Below, piece after piece: positions 53,931-64,000 of a stretch of DNA of 64,000 nucleotides (within the stretch, counting starts at the first letter, position 1; each line of letters opens with the position of its first letter). The stretch lies in NCBI GenBank assembly GCA_024500155.1, contig CM044868.1:38450165-38514164 (forward strand). Reading direction: 5' to 3'. The DNA comes from Chenopodium formosanum (taxonomy: Eukaryota; Streptophyta; Magnoliopsida; Caryophyllales; Amaranthaceae). The translations under genes and the position numbers were made by a program. Under the pieces are notes generated by a model that made no database searches, had not been told where the DNA came from, and saw only the letters and a list, made by a program, of their open reading frames with translations.

Positions 53931-54876
53931 GTTTGGCGGCTCTGGGAAGATTTTTCAATCAGTCAGACGACAAGTGCCTCTACTTCTTCCAGGTGATAAA
54001 AAAGAAGACAAGATATGAATGGGGGGATGATGTTGAGGCAGCCTTCCAAAAGCTGAAAACGCATCTGCACTATTTGCTAAGATTGGTCAACCCCTTGCCC
54101 AAAGAGGCGCTTTATATGTATCTAGCTGTTTCAGATCATGCTCTCTGTGTCGTTCTCTTAGCTGAAAGAGACGGCATCCAGCTCCCGGTCTATTTCATGA
54201 GCCACGTTCTTAGAAATGCAGAACTTTGTTACCCCATGGTAAAAAAAATTGGCCTCGCCCTTTACATGGCTGTCAAGAAGTTGAAGCCTTACTTCTTGGC
54301 ACATCCGGTTGTGGTCTACACTAACTAACCGATTAAGCGGCCGATGATGACCTTGGAATCCTCTAGCCAAATGCTCAAATGGGATATTAAGTTGCAGGGA
54401 CTGGAGATCACTTTCGAACCAAGAAAGGTAATAAAGGGGCAGGCATTCGCCGACTTTTATTGTTGAAGTGATAAGGACGGCTGAGCCAGATAACATCAAT
54501 CAGGTTTGGAAAGTGTACGTGGATGGGAGTTACACGATGAACGGCTGTGGTGCATGCGTAAATTTTCATTCCCCTTAGGGGGACAAATATGAATATGAAC
54601 TGCGGTTCAAGTTCTAGGCCTCAAATAATGAGATCAAGTATGAAGCCCTACTAGTCGGCATCCGAATGTGCAAGGCGGCAGGGGCAACAAAGATTGACGC
54701 CTTCTTTGACACCCAATTGGTTGTAAGCCAATACCATGGTGACTATGAGGCCACCCATCCGGCTATGATCAAATACTTGCAGGCGGTAAAAGATGAAGCT
54801 GGGACACTTGAAGACATTCATCTAAGTTAAGTGCCCAGATCTGAAAACAATCAGGCGGATGCTCTGTTAAAACTAG
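53931..54876 (+). pseudogene. Element E RNase H and second RNase H
   Basis: RT-linked RNase H (LPKEALYMYLAVSDHALCVVLL, VYFMSHVLRNAELCYP, LALYMAVKKLKPYFLAHPV), then the second RNase H from WKVYVDGSYTMNGCGACV (54505) through ASNNEIKYEALLVGIRM to NNQADALL at 54870. There it is cut by the element F LTR. It confirms the dual RNase H arrangement seen in B. Stops at 54326 and 54838 and one shift. Confidence 0.75.
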
Positions 54877-55332
54877 TGTTTCGGGTAAAAATACCCTAGA
54901 CATGTGGACCAATCAGAGAAGTCCACGTGTCAAGTCTGGACAGGTCACCATAGATCACTCATTAATTGATATATTAGTAGAATTCTCGAGAAAGCCGCAA
55001 TTGCGGCGCAACCCACCAAACCTAGGTCAGAGTGACCTAGTGAGGGGAACTTTTCCAGAATGACCCTATAAATAGGGATATATTTCCCCATTTCGGAGAC
55101 ACATTCAATCATTCATTACATTTATTTTCCCTCTCATAAGAGAACACATGATCTCGGAATCCGAGTAGATCCCACCTAAATTTCCGCACTTTCTCCTCTT
55201 ATTCAAGTTGTAACTTGATCTTCGGAGGCGCAGATCCAACCACCAGAAGTCTCCGTTGTTTTTGCAGGTACAACTCAAGCCGGACCTGTCTTCGAGCCGT
55301 AACTCTTCCGAGGGGCAGAAACACCCAAACCA
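54877..55332 (+). repeat. Element F 5' LTR (Tat-like)
   Basis: 456 bp, TGTTTCGGGTAAAAATACCC...CACCCAAACCA, inserted in the second RNase H of element E. TATAAATA near 55065. No matching right-hand target site is available because F is truncated. Confidence 0.85.
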
Positions 55333-55365
55333 TTTGGCGCCGTCTGTTAGGATAGTACCTCAAAG

Positions 55366-57120
55366 ATGGTTCAAGAGTCTGTACCACTTCCTGTTTCTAC
55401 CAACTAGCAACCCGCTACTCAGCCGGGTAACTTAAATATTCCCTAGCCGGAACATCAGCTGGAGGTCTTCACTAACCATGAGGATGATGATGACCAAGTG
55501 GAAACGTATGTGGCCGAGGATGGCTCATTCATTTCCAGATACCGTCGCTCTAGAGAACAGTTGGAACGACATGAGAGCCAGGCGGGTCCAAGCAGGCCTC
55601 CTGGGCGGCTAGTAAGGGTAACCTAGACGACCAAAGGATTAGCTCAAGTCACACGGGATGATCTCATGAAATTCATGAACAACTTCAAGGGTGAGAGCAA
55701 GGATATGATCAACAAAGGCAGGGCTCGCCCAAGCAAGGGTCAATCGGCAAAGAAGACACCTCCAAAGAGGAGAAAGCTAGTTAAGGACAAGCAGCCGACT
55801 CTACATCTAAAGGACAAGGCAGTCGGGACCCTTAATGAGTCTAAAATTCTTCTACCCCAGAAGAATAAAAGAAACCCTAGCCGGAGTGAACAACCGGTGG
55901 GTAACAAAATATCAACTCCTGACGCTCGGGAAATCATCACCCGTAGGAAAAGTCAGCAACTGTCTAAGTCAGCCTCTACCTCGATCTTTCCAGGCAGCTT
56001 TAAGAATACATCTGCAGGGAACGTCCAATCCTTGCATGAGAGCCATATAGGCGGTAATACCGTCCACTTGGGCCCTCAGATGATTGGGAATACACCTTAC
56101 GTACCGCCCATAGTGTACGACCTGTATTCTCCTCACTTCATGTTGTCGACCTTTTATGGGCGTCGGCAGCATACAACATGTCCAGTTACTAGACTGGCAG
56201 CTCTGTCTGCTCTGCATTGGTTAACAACCTTTGCGTTGACCAAGGAAATAACCGAGGCGGCACATCTAACCAAGATTAAAAACATGTTGGTAGGTACTTA
56301 TGATGGTACCTCCAACCCGGAAGATCACCTCATGGCATACCCCAACCTCATGTACCTACAGGGGTTGGATGATGCCACATGGTGTCGATGCTTCCTAGTT
56401 ACATTCAAGGGCATCTCCCAACAATGGTTTGACAATTTGCCAGCAGGTTCTATTGACAGCTTCAAGAAGCTTGCCTTCTTGTTTGCTTCCAACTTCTCAA
56501 TGAACATCCCTGCGAAGAAAACAAGTCTTGACTTGAGCACCATTAAGTAGGGAGAGAGAGAAGGGTTACGCTCCTATGTTAGGCGGTTCAAACTGACAAA
56601 AATTCAGATTCAGGGACTGTCTGACAAGGTAGCTTTCACAGACTTTTTTAAGGGTCTGAAAGGCGGGTCGACTTTTAAGTTTAACCTTGTCTAGAAAAAG
56701 GGCATTCACCTTGCAGGCGGCCCTGAGGGAGGAGGAAAGCTATATCCAAGCAACCGACCTCTACTCGCCTGGCAACCAGTCAGACTCTAAGAAGTCTGAC
56801 AAACAGAAAGACAGCCGGTCTACTTAGCTGGCAAAGAAGAAAGAAGAGAGCAAGAAGAGAAAAGAAGTCTTGGCGGTTGGCGATTCTTACCAGCCATCCC
56901 AAAAGAAAAGGAAATAGTTTAAACCGTACGTCCACAAGTACTAGGTTAACAAGGACTGCAACTCAATCCTCATGGAGATCAAAGACCAGTTGCTTCTTGA
57001 AAAACCGAATCCAATAAAGAGTTCCATTCAATCAAGGAACAAAAATAAATTCTACCAATACCATGAGGAAGTTTGCCATAACACCAACGACTGCTTTAGC
57101 CTTCAACGGGCGTTGGACCT
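55366..57120 (+). pseudogene. Element F gag
   Basis: ATG at 55366 (MVQESVPLPVSTN) about 33 bp after the LTR end. The long open stretch 55666-56550 holds MKFMNNFKGESKDMINKGRA, HLTKIKNMLVGTYDGTSNPEDHL and the Retrotrans_gag core (WCRCFLVTFKGISQQWFDNLP, SFKKLAFLFASNFSMNIP). Past a stop at 56548, YVRRFKLTKIQIQGLSDKV follows. The knuckle near 57050 reads YQYHEEVCHNTNDC, with its first Cys changed to Tyr. Several stops. Confidence 0.8.
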
Positions 57121-57675
57121 TCTGCTGACAAGGGGATGCTGAAGTCCTACATTTCAAAGTCCAAGGGGAGTAATAAGAAGAACTCGAGGCAGTAGTCTAA
57201 GACTCCCCAGCCTACTAGTAGCTCGGACACTAATAAGGAGCCAATTTACACTATAGCAGGCGGGTTCTCATGCGGTGGCCCAACCATCCGGGGCATAAAG
57301 AGCCATCTTCGAAAGATGGACAAAGATGATGATGAGCATGCGTCAGCAAACTCCACCTTCCCATACGTTCTTATCAATGAGAAGGACATGGGCAGCGTTC
57401 GCCGCCCGTATGACGACCCCGTCGTCATTGAATGTAAGGTCGCCGACTAGCTAGTTGGGCGGATCCTTATTGACACCCGCATCTCGTCGAATATCATCAG
57501 CCAAAGGTGCTTGTAGAAGCTGAAGTACAAGCCTAGCAGCATGCATTTGGTAAACTACCCCTGGTTCGCTTTGGAGGGGGTGGTGTACCCTGTCGGTCAG
57601 ATTGATCTACCCATCCAGCTAGGAGAAAAATGAGAAGGACGAAACCTAGCGTCAAGTTCTTTGTAGTTGAGTAGT
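57121..57675 (+). pseudogene. Element F protease, truncated
   Basis: STNKEPIYTIAGGFSCGGPTIRG, a DDDEHASANSTFPYVL linker, then GRILIDTRISSNIIS, where the active-site Gly is Arg (DTR). The alignment with D continues to RQVKFFVVE and stops at 57675, where an unrelated LTR begins. RT and everything downstream are absent. Confidence 0.75.
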
Positions 57676-59379
57676 TGTAGGCGTCAGTCGAAGAGCGCCT
57701 ACGTTAAAGCATGTGTGAATATGCTTGGCACTCATAGGAAATGGGAATTGACATATACGATTAGGGACAAAGAAAGTAGGGAGCCGCCAACAAGTTTTTA
57801 AGGAACTTGTAAACCATTCACGGATCATTATAAGGCAATCACGAATAAGGGACAACGAAGGCAACAACGATTGACCCGTGAAGGTTACACCCCATTCATA
57901 ATCCATGAGATTACTAACTCCATATGGTTCGGAACCACGAAAGGAGGATCAGGGATGATGGTACGAAGTGAGTCATGGAGTCACATTCGCCCGCCGTATT
58001 GGCCTCTACTCGATTCTTATAGTGAAAAATGATTCCTGTGATCTCAAAGGCATACAAACAAAATATTCAATTCGCTCCAAACTATTATTATGCTAAATTT
58101 GTTGAATATTAATGCAACATATTATTCTAAAATATTTGTGACCACTTGATTAAACAATAAGATTAAAAGGAACCTAAACCGGTTGTCCAAATTATCTTAT
58201 TAGGCGTGATTTTCAATTACATATTCCCTTTAAACATGCAATATAGTGATCATAAAAATAATAGAATAAACATTAATATTGGAAGCAATTTAACGATAAT
58301 TCCTACAATATAAAATCGTTAGAAAAATAATAGAAATAAAAGGAACATAATTCTTACTTTGATTTTGTTTTTTTGCAACTACAAAATAATAAACGAGTTA
58401 GTAACTTCGAGGAAATAATAAAACAATAATTAAATTAAATGAAATAAAGTAGAGTTGATTTGGGGCCAAACCCTCAAACAATTCTACCTTTCACGCCTTG
58501 GCTTAAGGAGAGAACCACGAGTAAAGTATGGACTCCTTGGAGTACTTGAGGAAGGAATTTTGAAATAAGAAGGGTAGGCTAGTGTTTAGGCTCAAGCATA
58601 GAAGAGAAAAAAATAGAGAATTAATTGATGCCCCGTACATCAGAAATGAGGGGGTTTTTATAGAGAAAATGTACTGAAGGAGCACACGGAACCCTAAAAT
58701 GATAAAAAAAAACCCTAAAAAAGTATCCCGCGACACGGGAAACTGTACCGTGACACGGGAAGTCCCACCGTCAGACGGGAATCATTCTCGTGACACGGTG
58801 CAGTTTAAGTGTGACGCGGGAAATTTTTAGTAAACGGGGAAGAAAACGCGTTAAGGGTTTACGCGGAAAAGACACGGAAATTCTCGTGTCACAGCAAATT
58901 TCCCGTGTCACGGGAAATCCCACCGTCAGACGGGAATGATTCCCGTGACACGGTGGGTACTTACCGTGGCGCGGGAAGTTCCAGCCCGCTTTTCCGTCTA
59001 AATACATTTTTAACCCTAATTCGTTCAGCATTTTAAGTGTCGATTGATAATTTCGGGCCTTTTTCTGATTTATTATTATTTGGGCTAAAATAAGAAAATA
59101 ATTAAATAAAAAAATAAAAGGTTTGGGCCAAAAATAAATAATAAAACAATAAATAAAAAAAGGTTTGGGCTAAATTTAAATAATAAGTTTGGGCTGAAAT
59201 TAAAACTATGCTTTTACTAGACATCAAGACTAATCCATGGACTGTTCAAAAATACAAATTTAATCAAATACAATTTTTTAAGCGCTCTCGAGATTAAATA
59301 TTGAACTCGACCAATAGTGGCTATGAAAGGTTGTTCATCATCGGGTTTGGTTTTGGGGAGACATTTTTAGGTGTCTACA
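57676..59379 (-). repeat. 3' LTR of an unassigned retrotransposon family
   Basis: Minus strand, TGTAGACACC (59379) to GCCTACA (57676), about 1704 bp. TATAAAAA lies at 58662-58655 (minus). Upstream of it in U3 (58728-58985) is a GC-rich cluster of about ten CCGTGACACGG or CCGTCAGACGG units, including a 47-bp direct duplication (58757 and 58911). The remainder is AT-rich and non-coding. A purine tract at 59389-59380 marks the 3' LTR. The left tip has no matching target duplication, so it may be truncated or rearranged. Confidence 0.6.
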
Positions 59380-59389
59380 GAAGCCCCCA
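59380..59389 (-). promoter_or_regulatory. Polypurine tract of the unassigned element
   Basis: Minus strand TGGGGGCTTC directly before TGTAGACACC. The internal part of this element would lie to the right, but element G is inserted here. Confidence 0.5.
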
Positions 59390-60105
59390 TGATGTGAATT
59401 ATTGATCCGAAAATCAACAAAACATAAGGGATATGTTTAAGTCTAATTCTATACAGGAAATCCACCAAGAATTAAACAAAAACTAAGATTAATCAATTAA
59501 GAATCCACCTAATTAATCAATCTAAACGAATGTTTTAACTAAAACAAGCAAAACAGCAATTGATCGCAATCAACCAAAACTCAAGTATGCAACTTAAGAA
59601 ATAAATCTGAATATTAATCTATATGTATCTATTCGTGTGTTTACAGCCCTATTTATAAGACTTAGTTTTCCTAGGAAGATTAGGACAAGTCCCTAATTCA
59701 ATCCTAATTAAACTAGAATTCTAACTTACTTGAAGAGCAAGCACCTTGGCTCACAAGTATACACCAAACTGATTTATTTTGCTAACTAACTTATTTTTAA
59801 AGCAACTAAATAAATAAATAAAAATTAAAGAACTAAATAAAGATTAAGATCCTAATGCTTGAACCAAGAAAAACCCTTTCAAGTGAAAGGTAAAAACTTG
59901 TAAGCAAAATCTAAGTAAAGAAAATTCAAGAAAGTTCAAGAAAGTGAACTAGACTCCAAGCAAAGCCACTAAGCAAACCGTGGCTTTGCTTTGATATCCA
60001 AGAAAGTGTCCATGCAATGCTTGGCTTGAATCAATGTTTAGGGACAAGCTATCTTGATGCATGACAAGCAAATCTTCGAAGTTCTTCATGCTTAGACTTG
60101 CATCA
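59390..60105 (-). repeat. Element G 3' LTR (K family)
   Basis: 716 bp, reverse complement of TGATGCAAGTC...CACATCA. Without the ~24-bp insert, it belongs to the K subfamily. TATAAATA near 59655 (minus). Confidence 0.9.
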
Positions 60106-60761
60106 TCCTCCTCTTCTTCGAAAGAATTTGTCCTCAAATCTCGAAGTTCCTCATCAGGAATATACTTAGCCACATCGCCAACATTGAATGTAGCACTAAC
60201 TCCATATTCTCCCGGAAGTTCTAACTTATAAGCATTGTCATTGATCTTCTCAACAATCTTGAAAGGACCTTCACTTCTAGGCATCAACTTATTCTTACGT
60301 TTTCCTGGAAATCTTTCCTTTCTCAAATGTAACCATATCAAGTCTCCAACATTGTAACCTTGTTGCTTTCTATGCTTGTTTGCTCTAGCTTTGTACATGT
60401 CATTTACTTTCTCTATTCTTGTTCAAACTTGAGCATGTAATTTCAGCATACTCTTCAACTTAGACTCGGCATCTTTGTGAATTAACTCACCCTTAGGCAA
60501 TGGAACAAGATCAATTGGAAGTTTTGGATTGACTCCATAGACTACCTCAAAAGGACTATGTTTGGTAGCATATGTAGGTGATCTATTATAAGCAAACTCC
60601 GCATGAGATAACTTGATGTCCCAATCCTTTTGTGTCTTACTCACTAACCCACGCAAAAGCGCACCAAGAGTACGATTAGTAACCTCGGTTTGTCCATCAG
60701 TTTGTGGATGGTAAGATGTACTAAAGAACAATTTAGTTCCTACAAGCTTCCATAAAGACTT
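59949..60761 (-). pseudogene. Element G integrase C-terminal part
   Basis: Minus strand, K-family Pol tail from SLWKLVGTKLFFSTSYHPQTDGQTEVTNRTLGALL to the LTR-encoded end (DDASLSMKNFEDLLVMHQ). A stop near 60422 (RTRIEKV becomes a stop after HAQV) splits it. Upstream pol is cut at 60761 by element H, so the rest of G lies beyond the window. Confidence 0.85.
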
Positions 60762-61505
60762 TGATGTGAATTATTGATCCGAAAATCAACAAAACACAAG
60801 GGATATGTTTAAGTCTAATTCTATACAGGAAATCCACCAAGAATTAAACAAAAACTAAGATTAATCAATTAAGAATCCACCTAATTAATCAATCCAAACG
60901 AATGTTTTAACTAAAACAAGCAAAACAGCAATTGATCGCAATCAACCAAAACTCAAGTATGCAACTTAAGAAATAATCTGAATATTAATCTATGTATATC
61001 TATTCATGTGTTTACAGCCCTATTTATAAGACTTAGTTTACCTAGGAAGATTAGGACAAGTCCCTAATTCAATCCTAATTAAACTAGAATTCTAACTTGC
61101 TTGAAGAGCAAGCACCTTGGCGCACAAGCATACACCAAACTCCTTGGAGAACAAGCACACTCCTAAACTGATTTATTTTGCTAACTAACTGATTTTTAAA
61201 GCAACTAAATAAATAAATAAAAATTAAAGAACTAAATAAAGATTAAAGATCCTAATGCTTGAACCAAGAAAAACCCTTTCAAGTGAAAGGTAAAAACTTG
61301 TAAGCAAAATCTAAGTAAAGAAAATTCAAGAAAGTTCAAGAAAGTGAACTAGACTCCAAGAAAAACCACTAAGCAAACCGTGGCTTTGCTTTGATATCCA
61401 AGAAAGTGTCCATGCAATGCTTGGCTTGAATCAATGTTTAGGGACAAGCTATCTTGATGCATGATAAGCAAATCTTCGAAGTTCTGCATGCTTAGACTTG
61501 CATCA
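60762..61505 (-). repeat. Element H 3' LTR (K family)
   Basis: 744 bp, TGATGTGAATT...CTTGCATCA on plus. It carries the ~24-bp insert and so belongs to the J subfamily. Inserted into element G after AAAGACTT. Confidence 0.9.
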
Positions 61506-64000
61506 TCCTCCTCTTCTTCGAAAGAATTTGTCCTCAAATCTCGAAGTTCCTCATCAGGAATATACTTAGCCAAATCGCCAACATTGAATGTAGCACTAAC
61601 TCCATATTCTCCCGGAAGTTCTAACTTATAAGCATTGTCATTGATCTTCTCAATAATCTTGAAAGGACCTTCACTTCTAGGCATCAACTTATTCTTGCGT
61701 TTTCCTGGAAATCTTTCCTTTCTCAAATGTAACCATACCAAGTCTCCAACATTGTAACCTTGTTGCGTTCTATGCTTGTTTGCTCTAGATTTGTAAATGT
61801 CATTTACTTTCTCTATTCTTGTTCGAACTTGAGCATGTAATTTCAGCATACTCTTCAACTTAGACTCGGCATCTTTGTGAATTAATTCACCCTTAGGCAA
61901 TGGAACAAGATCAATTGGAAGTTTCGGATTGACTCCATAGACTACCTCAAAAGGACTATGTTTGGTAGCATATGTAGGTGATCTATTATAAGCAAACTCC
62001 GCATGAGCTAACTTGATGTCCCAATCCTTTTGTGTCTTACTCACTAATCCACGCAAAAGCGCACCAAGAGTACGAGTAGTAACCTCGGTTTGTCCATCAG
62101 TTTGTGGATGGTAAGATGTACTAAAGAGCAATTTAGTTCCCACAAGCTTCCATAAAGACTTCCAAAAGAAACTCATGAACTTTGTATCTCGATCACTCAC
62201 AATAGTTTTCGGAATTCCATGCAATCTAACAATCTCTTTGAAGTATAATTCCGCCACTTTCATAGCATCATCCACTTTATGACAAGGAACAAAATGAGCC
62301 ATCTTAGAGAACCTATCCACAACAACCATAATAGAGTCTTTCCCCCGTTGTGTTCTCGGCAATCCCACAATAAAATCCATAGAAATATCTTCCCAAGGTG
62401 AATCTGGAACAGGTAAAGGAGTATACAAGCCTTGATGAAAAGTAGCCTTCGCTTTTTGACAAGTTGCACACCTAGAAATAACTAGTTGCACATCCGTGAG
62501 CATCTTAGGCCAATAGAAGTGTTCTTGTAACATACTCAAGGTCTTTGTAATGCCAAAGTGACCAGCAATTCCTCCCCCATGAGCTTCTCTAACAACTAGC
62601 TCTCTAATAGAACACTTAGGAAGACAAAGTCGATTTCCTTTGAAAAGAAAACCATCTTGCAGCAAATAAGCACCCACGGCTCCTTTAGAACACTCTTCAA
62701 TCAATGTAGCAAAATCATCATCACCTTTGTAGTATTCTTTGATCAATTCAAAACCAAGTAGCTTGCTATTTAGAATTCCAATCAAAGTGTATCTTCTAGA
62801 TAATGCATCAGCCACAACATTCGATTTCCCTTCTTTGTACCTTGAAGAAAAATTAAATGATTGTAAAAATTCAACCCACGTAGCATGTCTAGGATTGAGC
62901 TTTTGTTGTCCATGTATGTACTTCAATGCTTCATGATCAGAATGCAACACAAAGTGATTAGGTTGGAGATAATGACTCCAATGATCTAAAGCTCTAACAA
63001 TGGCATAGAACTCTTTATCATAAGTAGAATAGTTCAATCGAGCTCCTCCTAATTTCTCACTAAAATATGCAATAGGCCTCTTCTTTTGGAGTAAAACTGC
63101 TCCAATTCCAACTCCACTAGCATCGGTTTCAACTTCAAAAGGACTTGAGAAATCTGGTAACGCAAGTATAGGTGCTTCACATAGCTTATTTTTAACCGAC
63201 TCAAACGCACTTTGAGCTTCTTTAGTCCATTCGAATTTACCCTTGTCCTTCTTCAAACATTCGGTCATAGGCGCCACAATACTTGAGAAATTCTTGACAA
63301 ATCTTCTATAGAACGAAGCTAGACCATGAAAAGACCTTACTTCACTCATATTAGTAGGAATAGGCCAAGTTTTAATAGCCTCTACTTTCGAATGATCAAC
63401 TGAAACTCCATCTTTTGATACAACATAACTAAGAAAAGTAACACTAGGCACTAAGAAGTAGCATTTTTCAAGCTTAGCATAGAGTTTCTTCTCTCTTAAC
63501 ACTTCAAACACACTTGTTAGATGATTTAAATGATCATGCAAATTTTTAGAGTATATCAGAATATCATCTAAATAAACAACAACAAACTTGCCAAGGAAAG
63601 GTTTAAGTACCTCATGCATCAACCTCATGAAAGTGCTAGGTGCATTAGTGAGTCCAAACGGCATCACCAACCATTCATACAACCCTAACTTAGTCTTGAA
63701 TGTTGTTTTCCACTCATCTCCTTCTCTCATTCGAATTTGATGATAACCACTCATAAGATCAATCTTAGAAAACAACTGTGAACCATGTAGTTCATCAAGT
63801 AGATCATCTAATCTTGGAATAGGAAATCGGTATTTGATAGTGATGTTATTCACACTCCTACTATCAATACACATGCGCCAACTCCCATCTTTCTTTGGGA
63901 CAAGTAAAGTAGGCACGGCACAAGGGCTCATACTTTCCCTCAAGTATCCTCTAGCCATAAGCTCTTCAATTTGCCTTTGCATCTCCTTTGTTTCTTCCGG
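61349..64000 (-). CDS. Element H Pol, partial (runs off the window)
   Basis: Open frame from the window edge to a stop inside the 3' LTR, at least 883 codons. RT with WRMCIDSRSVN, SKIDLMSGYHQI, VVYLDDILIYS; RNase H EVETDASGVGIGAVL, LHSDHEALKY; integrase GHFGITKTL, CATCQKAK, SMDFIVGLP, VSDRDTKF, DGQTEVT; and the acidic PPT-encoded EEEEDD followed by the LTR-encoded tail. All catalytic motifs appear intact, so H may be a coding-competent copy; gag and the 5' LTR lie outside. Confidence 0.93.
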   Translation of the reverse strand, partial: PEETKEMQRQIEELMARGYLRESMSPCAVPTLLVPKKDGSWRMCIDSRSVNNITIKYRFPIPRLDDLLDELHGSQLFSKIDLMSGYHQIRMREGDEWKTTFKTKLGLYEWLVMPFGLTNAPSTFMRLMHEVLKPFLGKFVVVYLDDILIYSKNLHDHLNHLTSVFEVLREKKLYAKLEKCYFLVPSVTFLSYVVSKDGVSVDHSKVEAIKTWPIPTNMSEVRSFHGLASFYRRFVKNFSSIVAPMTECLKKDKGKFEWTKEAQSAFESVKNKLCEAPILALPDFSSPFEVETDASGVGIGAVLLQKKRPIAYFSEKLGGARLNYSTYDKEFYAIVRALDHWSHYLQPNHFVLHSDHEALKYIHGQQKLNPRHATWVEFLQSFNFSSRYKEGKSNVVADALSRRYTLIGILNSKLLGFELIKEYYKGDDDFATLIEECSKGAVGAYLLQDGFLFKGNRLCLPKCSIRELVVREAHGGGIAGHFGITKTLSMLQEHFYWPKMLTDVQLVISRCATCQKAKATFHQGLYTPLPVPDSPWEDISMDFIVGLPRTQRGKDSIMVVVDRFSKMAHFVPCHKVDDAMKVAELYFKEIVRLHGIPKTIVSDRDTKFMSFFWKSLWKLVGTKLLFSTSYHPQTDGQTEVTTRTLGALLRGLVSKTQKDWDIKLAHAEFAYNRSPTYATKHSPFEVVYGVNPKLPIDLVPLPKGELIHKDAESKLKSMLKLHAQVRTRIEKVNDIYKSRANKHRTQQGYNVGDLVWLHLRKERFPGKRKNKLMPRSEGPFKIIEKINDNAYKLELPGEYGVSATFNVGDLAKYIPDEELRDLRTNSFEEEEDDASLSMQNFEDLLIMHQDSLSLNIDSSQALHGHFLGYQSKATVCLVVFLGV

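Noticed and set aside
57676..59379. Host promoter or gene region
   Set aside because: Terminal TGTAG..CTACA, an adjacent purine tract and a TATA box fit an LTR better, and no coding exon was found.

Overview
This window looks like a gene-poor, repeat-dense plant chromosome segment, probably eudicot and probably pericentromeric. I found no ordinary host gene and no RNA gene. Almost every base belongs to one of four classes: an AT-rich satellite with a basic period of about 40 bp, 5'-truncated LINEs, Ty3/Gypsy LTR retrotransposons of at least four families, and solo or truncated LTRs. The species cannot be named from sequence alone.

The oldest layer is the satellite, present as five blocks in the same orientation (4833-6065, 8961-11198, 22218-23264, 32983-34062, 49752-50459). 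These read as one array split by insertions. LINE-1 separates the first two blocks. The Tat-like elements B and C, with element K nested in C's LTR, separate blocks two to four. LINE-2, with elements I and J nested in it, plus the shrunken element D, separate blocks four and five. Elements E and F follow block five, then an LTR of an unassigned family (57676-59379), then two nested minus-strand copies of the K family (G at 59390, H at 60762), the latter running off the window.

Families seen: (1) Tat-like Gypsy elements A, B, C, D, E, F, with LTRs of about 450-640 bp, a TTTGGCGCCRTCTG-type primer site, pol in the order RT, RNase H, second RNase H, integrase, and an extra antisense gene between integrase and the 3' LTR. 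(2) The K family (K, J, G, H), with 716-744 bp LTRs starting TGATGC, an initiator-Met-tRNA-type primer site, and a polyprotein that runs into its own 3' LTR. (3) The I family, with LTRs of about 1170 bp (TGTTG...CAACA), also with a polyprotein running into the LTR. (4) An unassigned family with a 1.7 kb LTR. K is the youngest complete copy (LTRs differ at about 2 positions by eye, TSD GAACG). I and J are also complete insertions with readable target duplications.

The most notable observation is in the antisense accessory gene of the Tat-like elements. Two diverged copies (ATG at 999 on plus and at 21133 on minus) each have their own TATA box, a 5'UTR intron whose acceptor lies 6 bp before the ATG, and a protein whose first residues after Met match the histone H3 tail. 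Copy A reads ARTKQTAR, identical to H3 residues 1-8; copy B reads AKTKQTTR. Over the shared Thr-Lys-Gln-Thr core all four codons differ only at the synonymous third base, which suggests selection for the peptide. Both copies are now pseudogenes, so a working version would have to be sought elsewhere in this genome.

Several rearrangement junctions also stand out: an LTR joined to an inverted PPT-side segment at 11825, a U3-only LTR meeting an inverted R-U5 at 22020, an in-frame 1149-bp deletion between GAGTGA repeats in J, and gag/LTR deletions in D.
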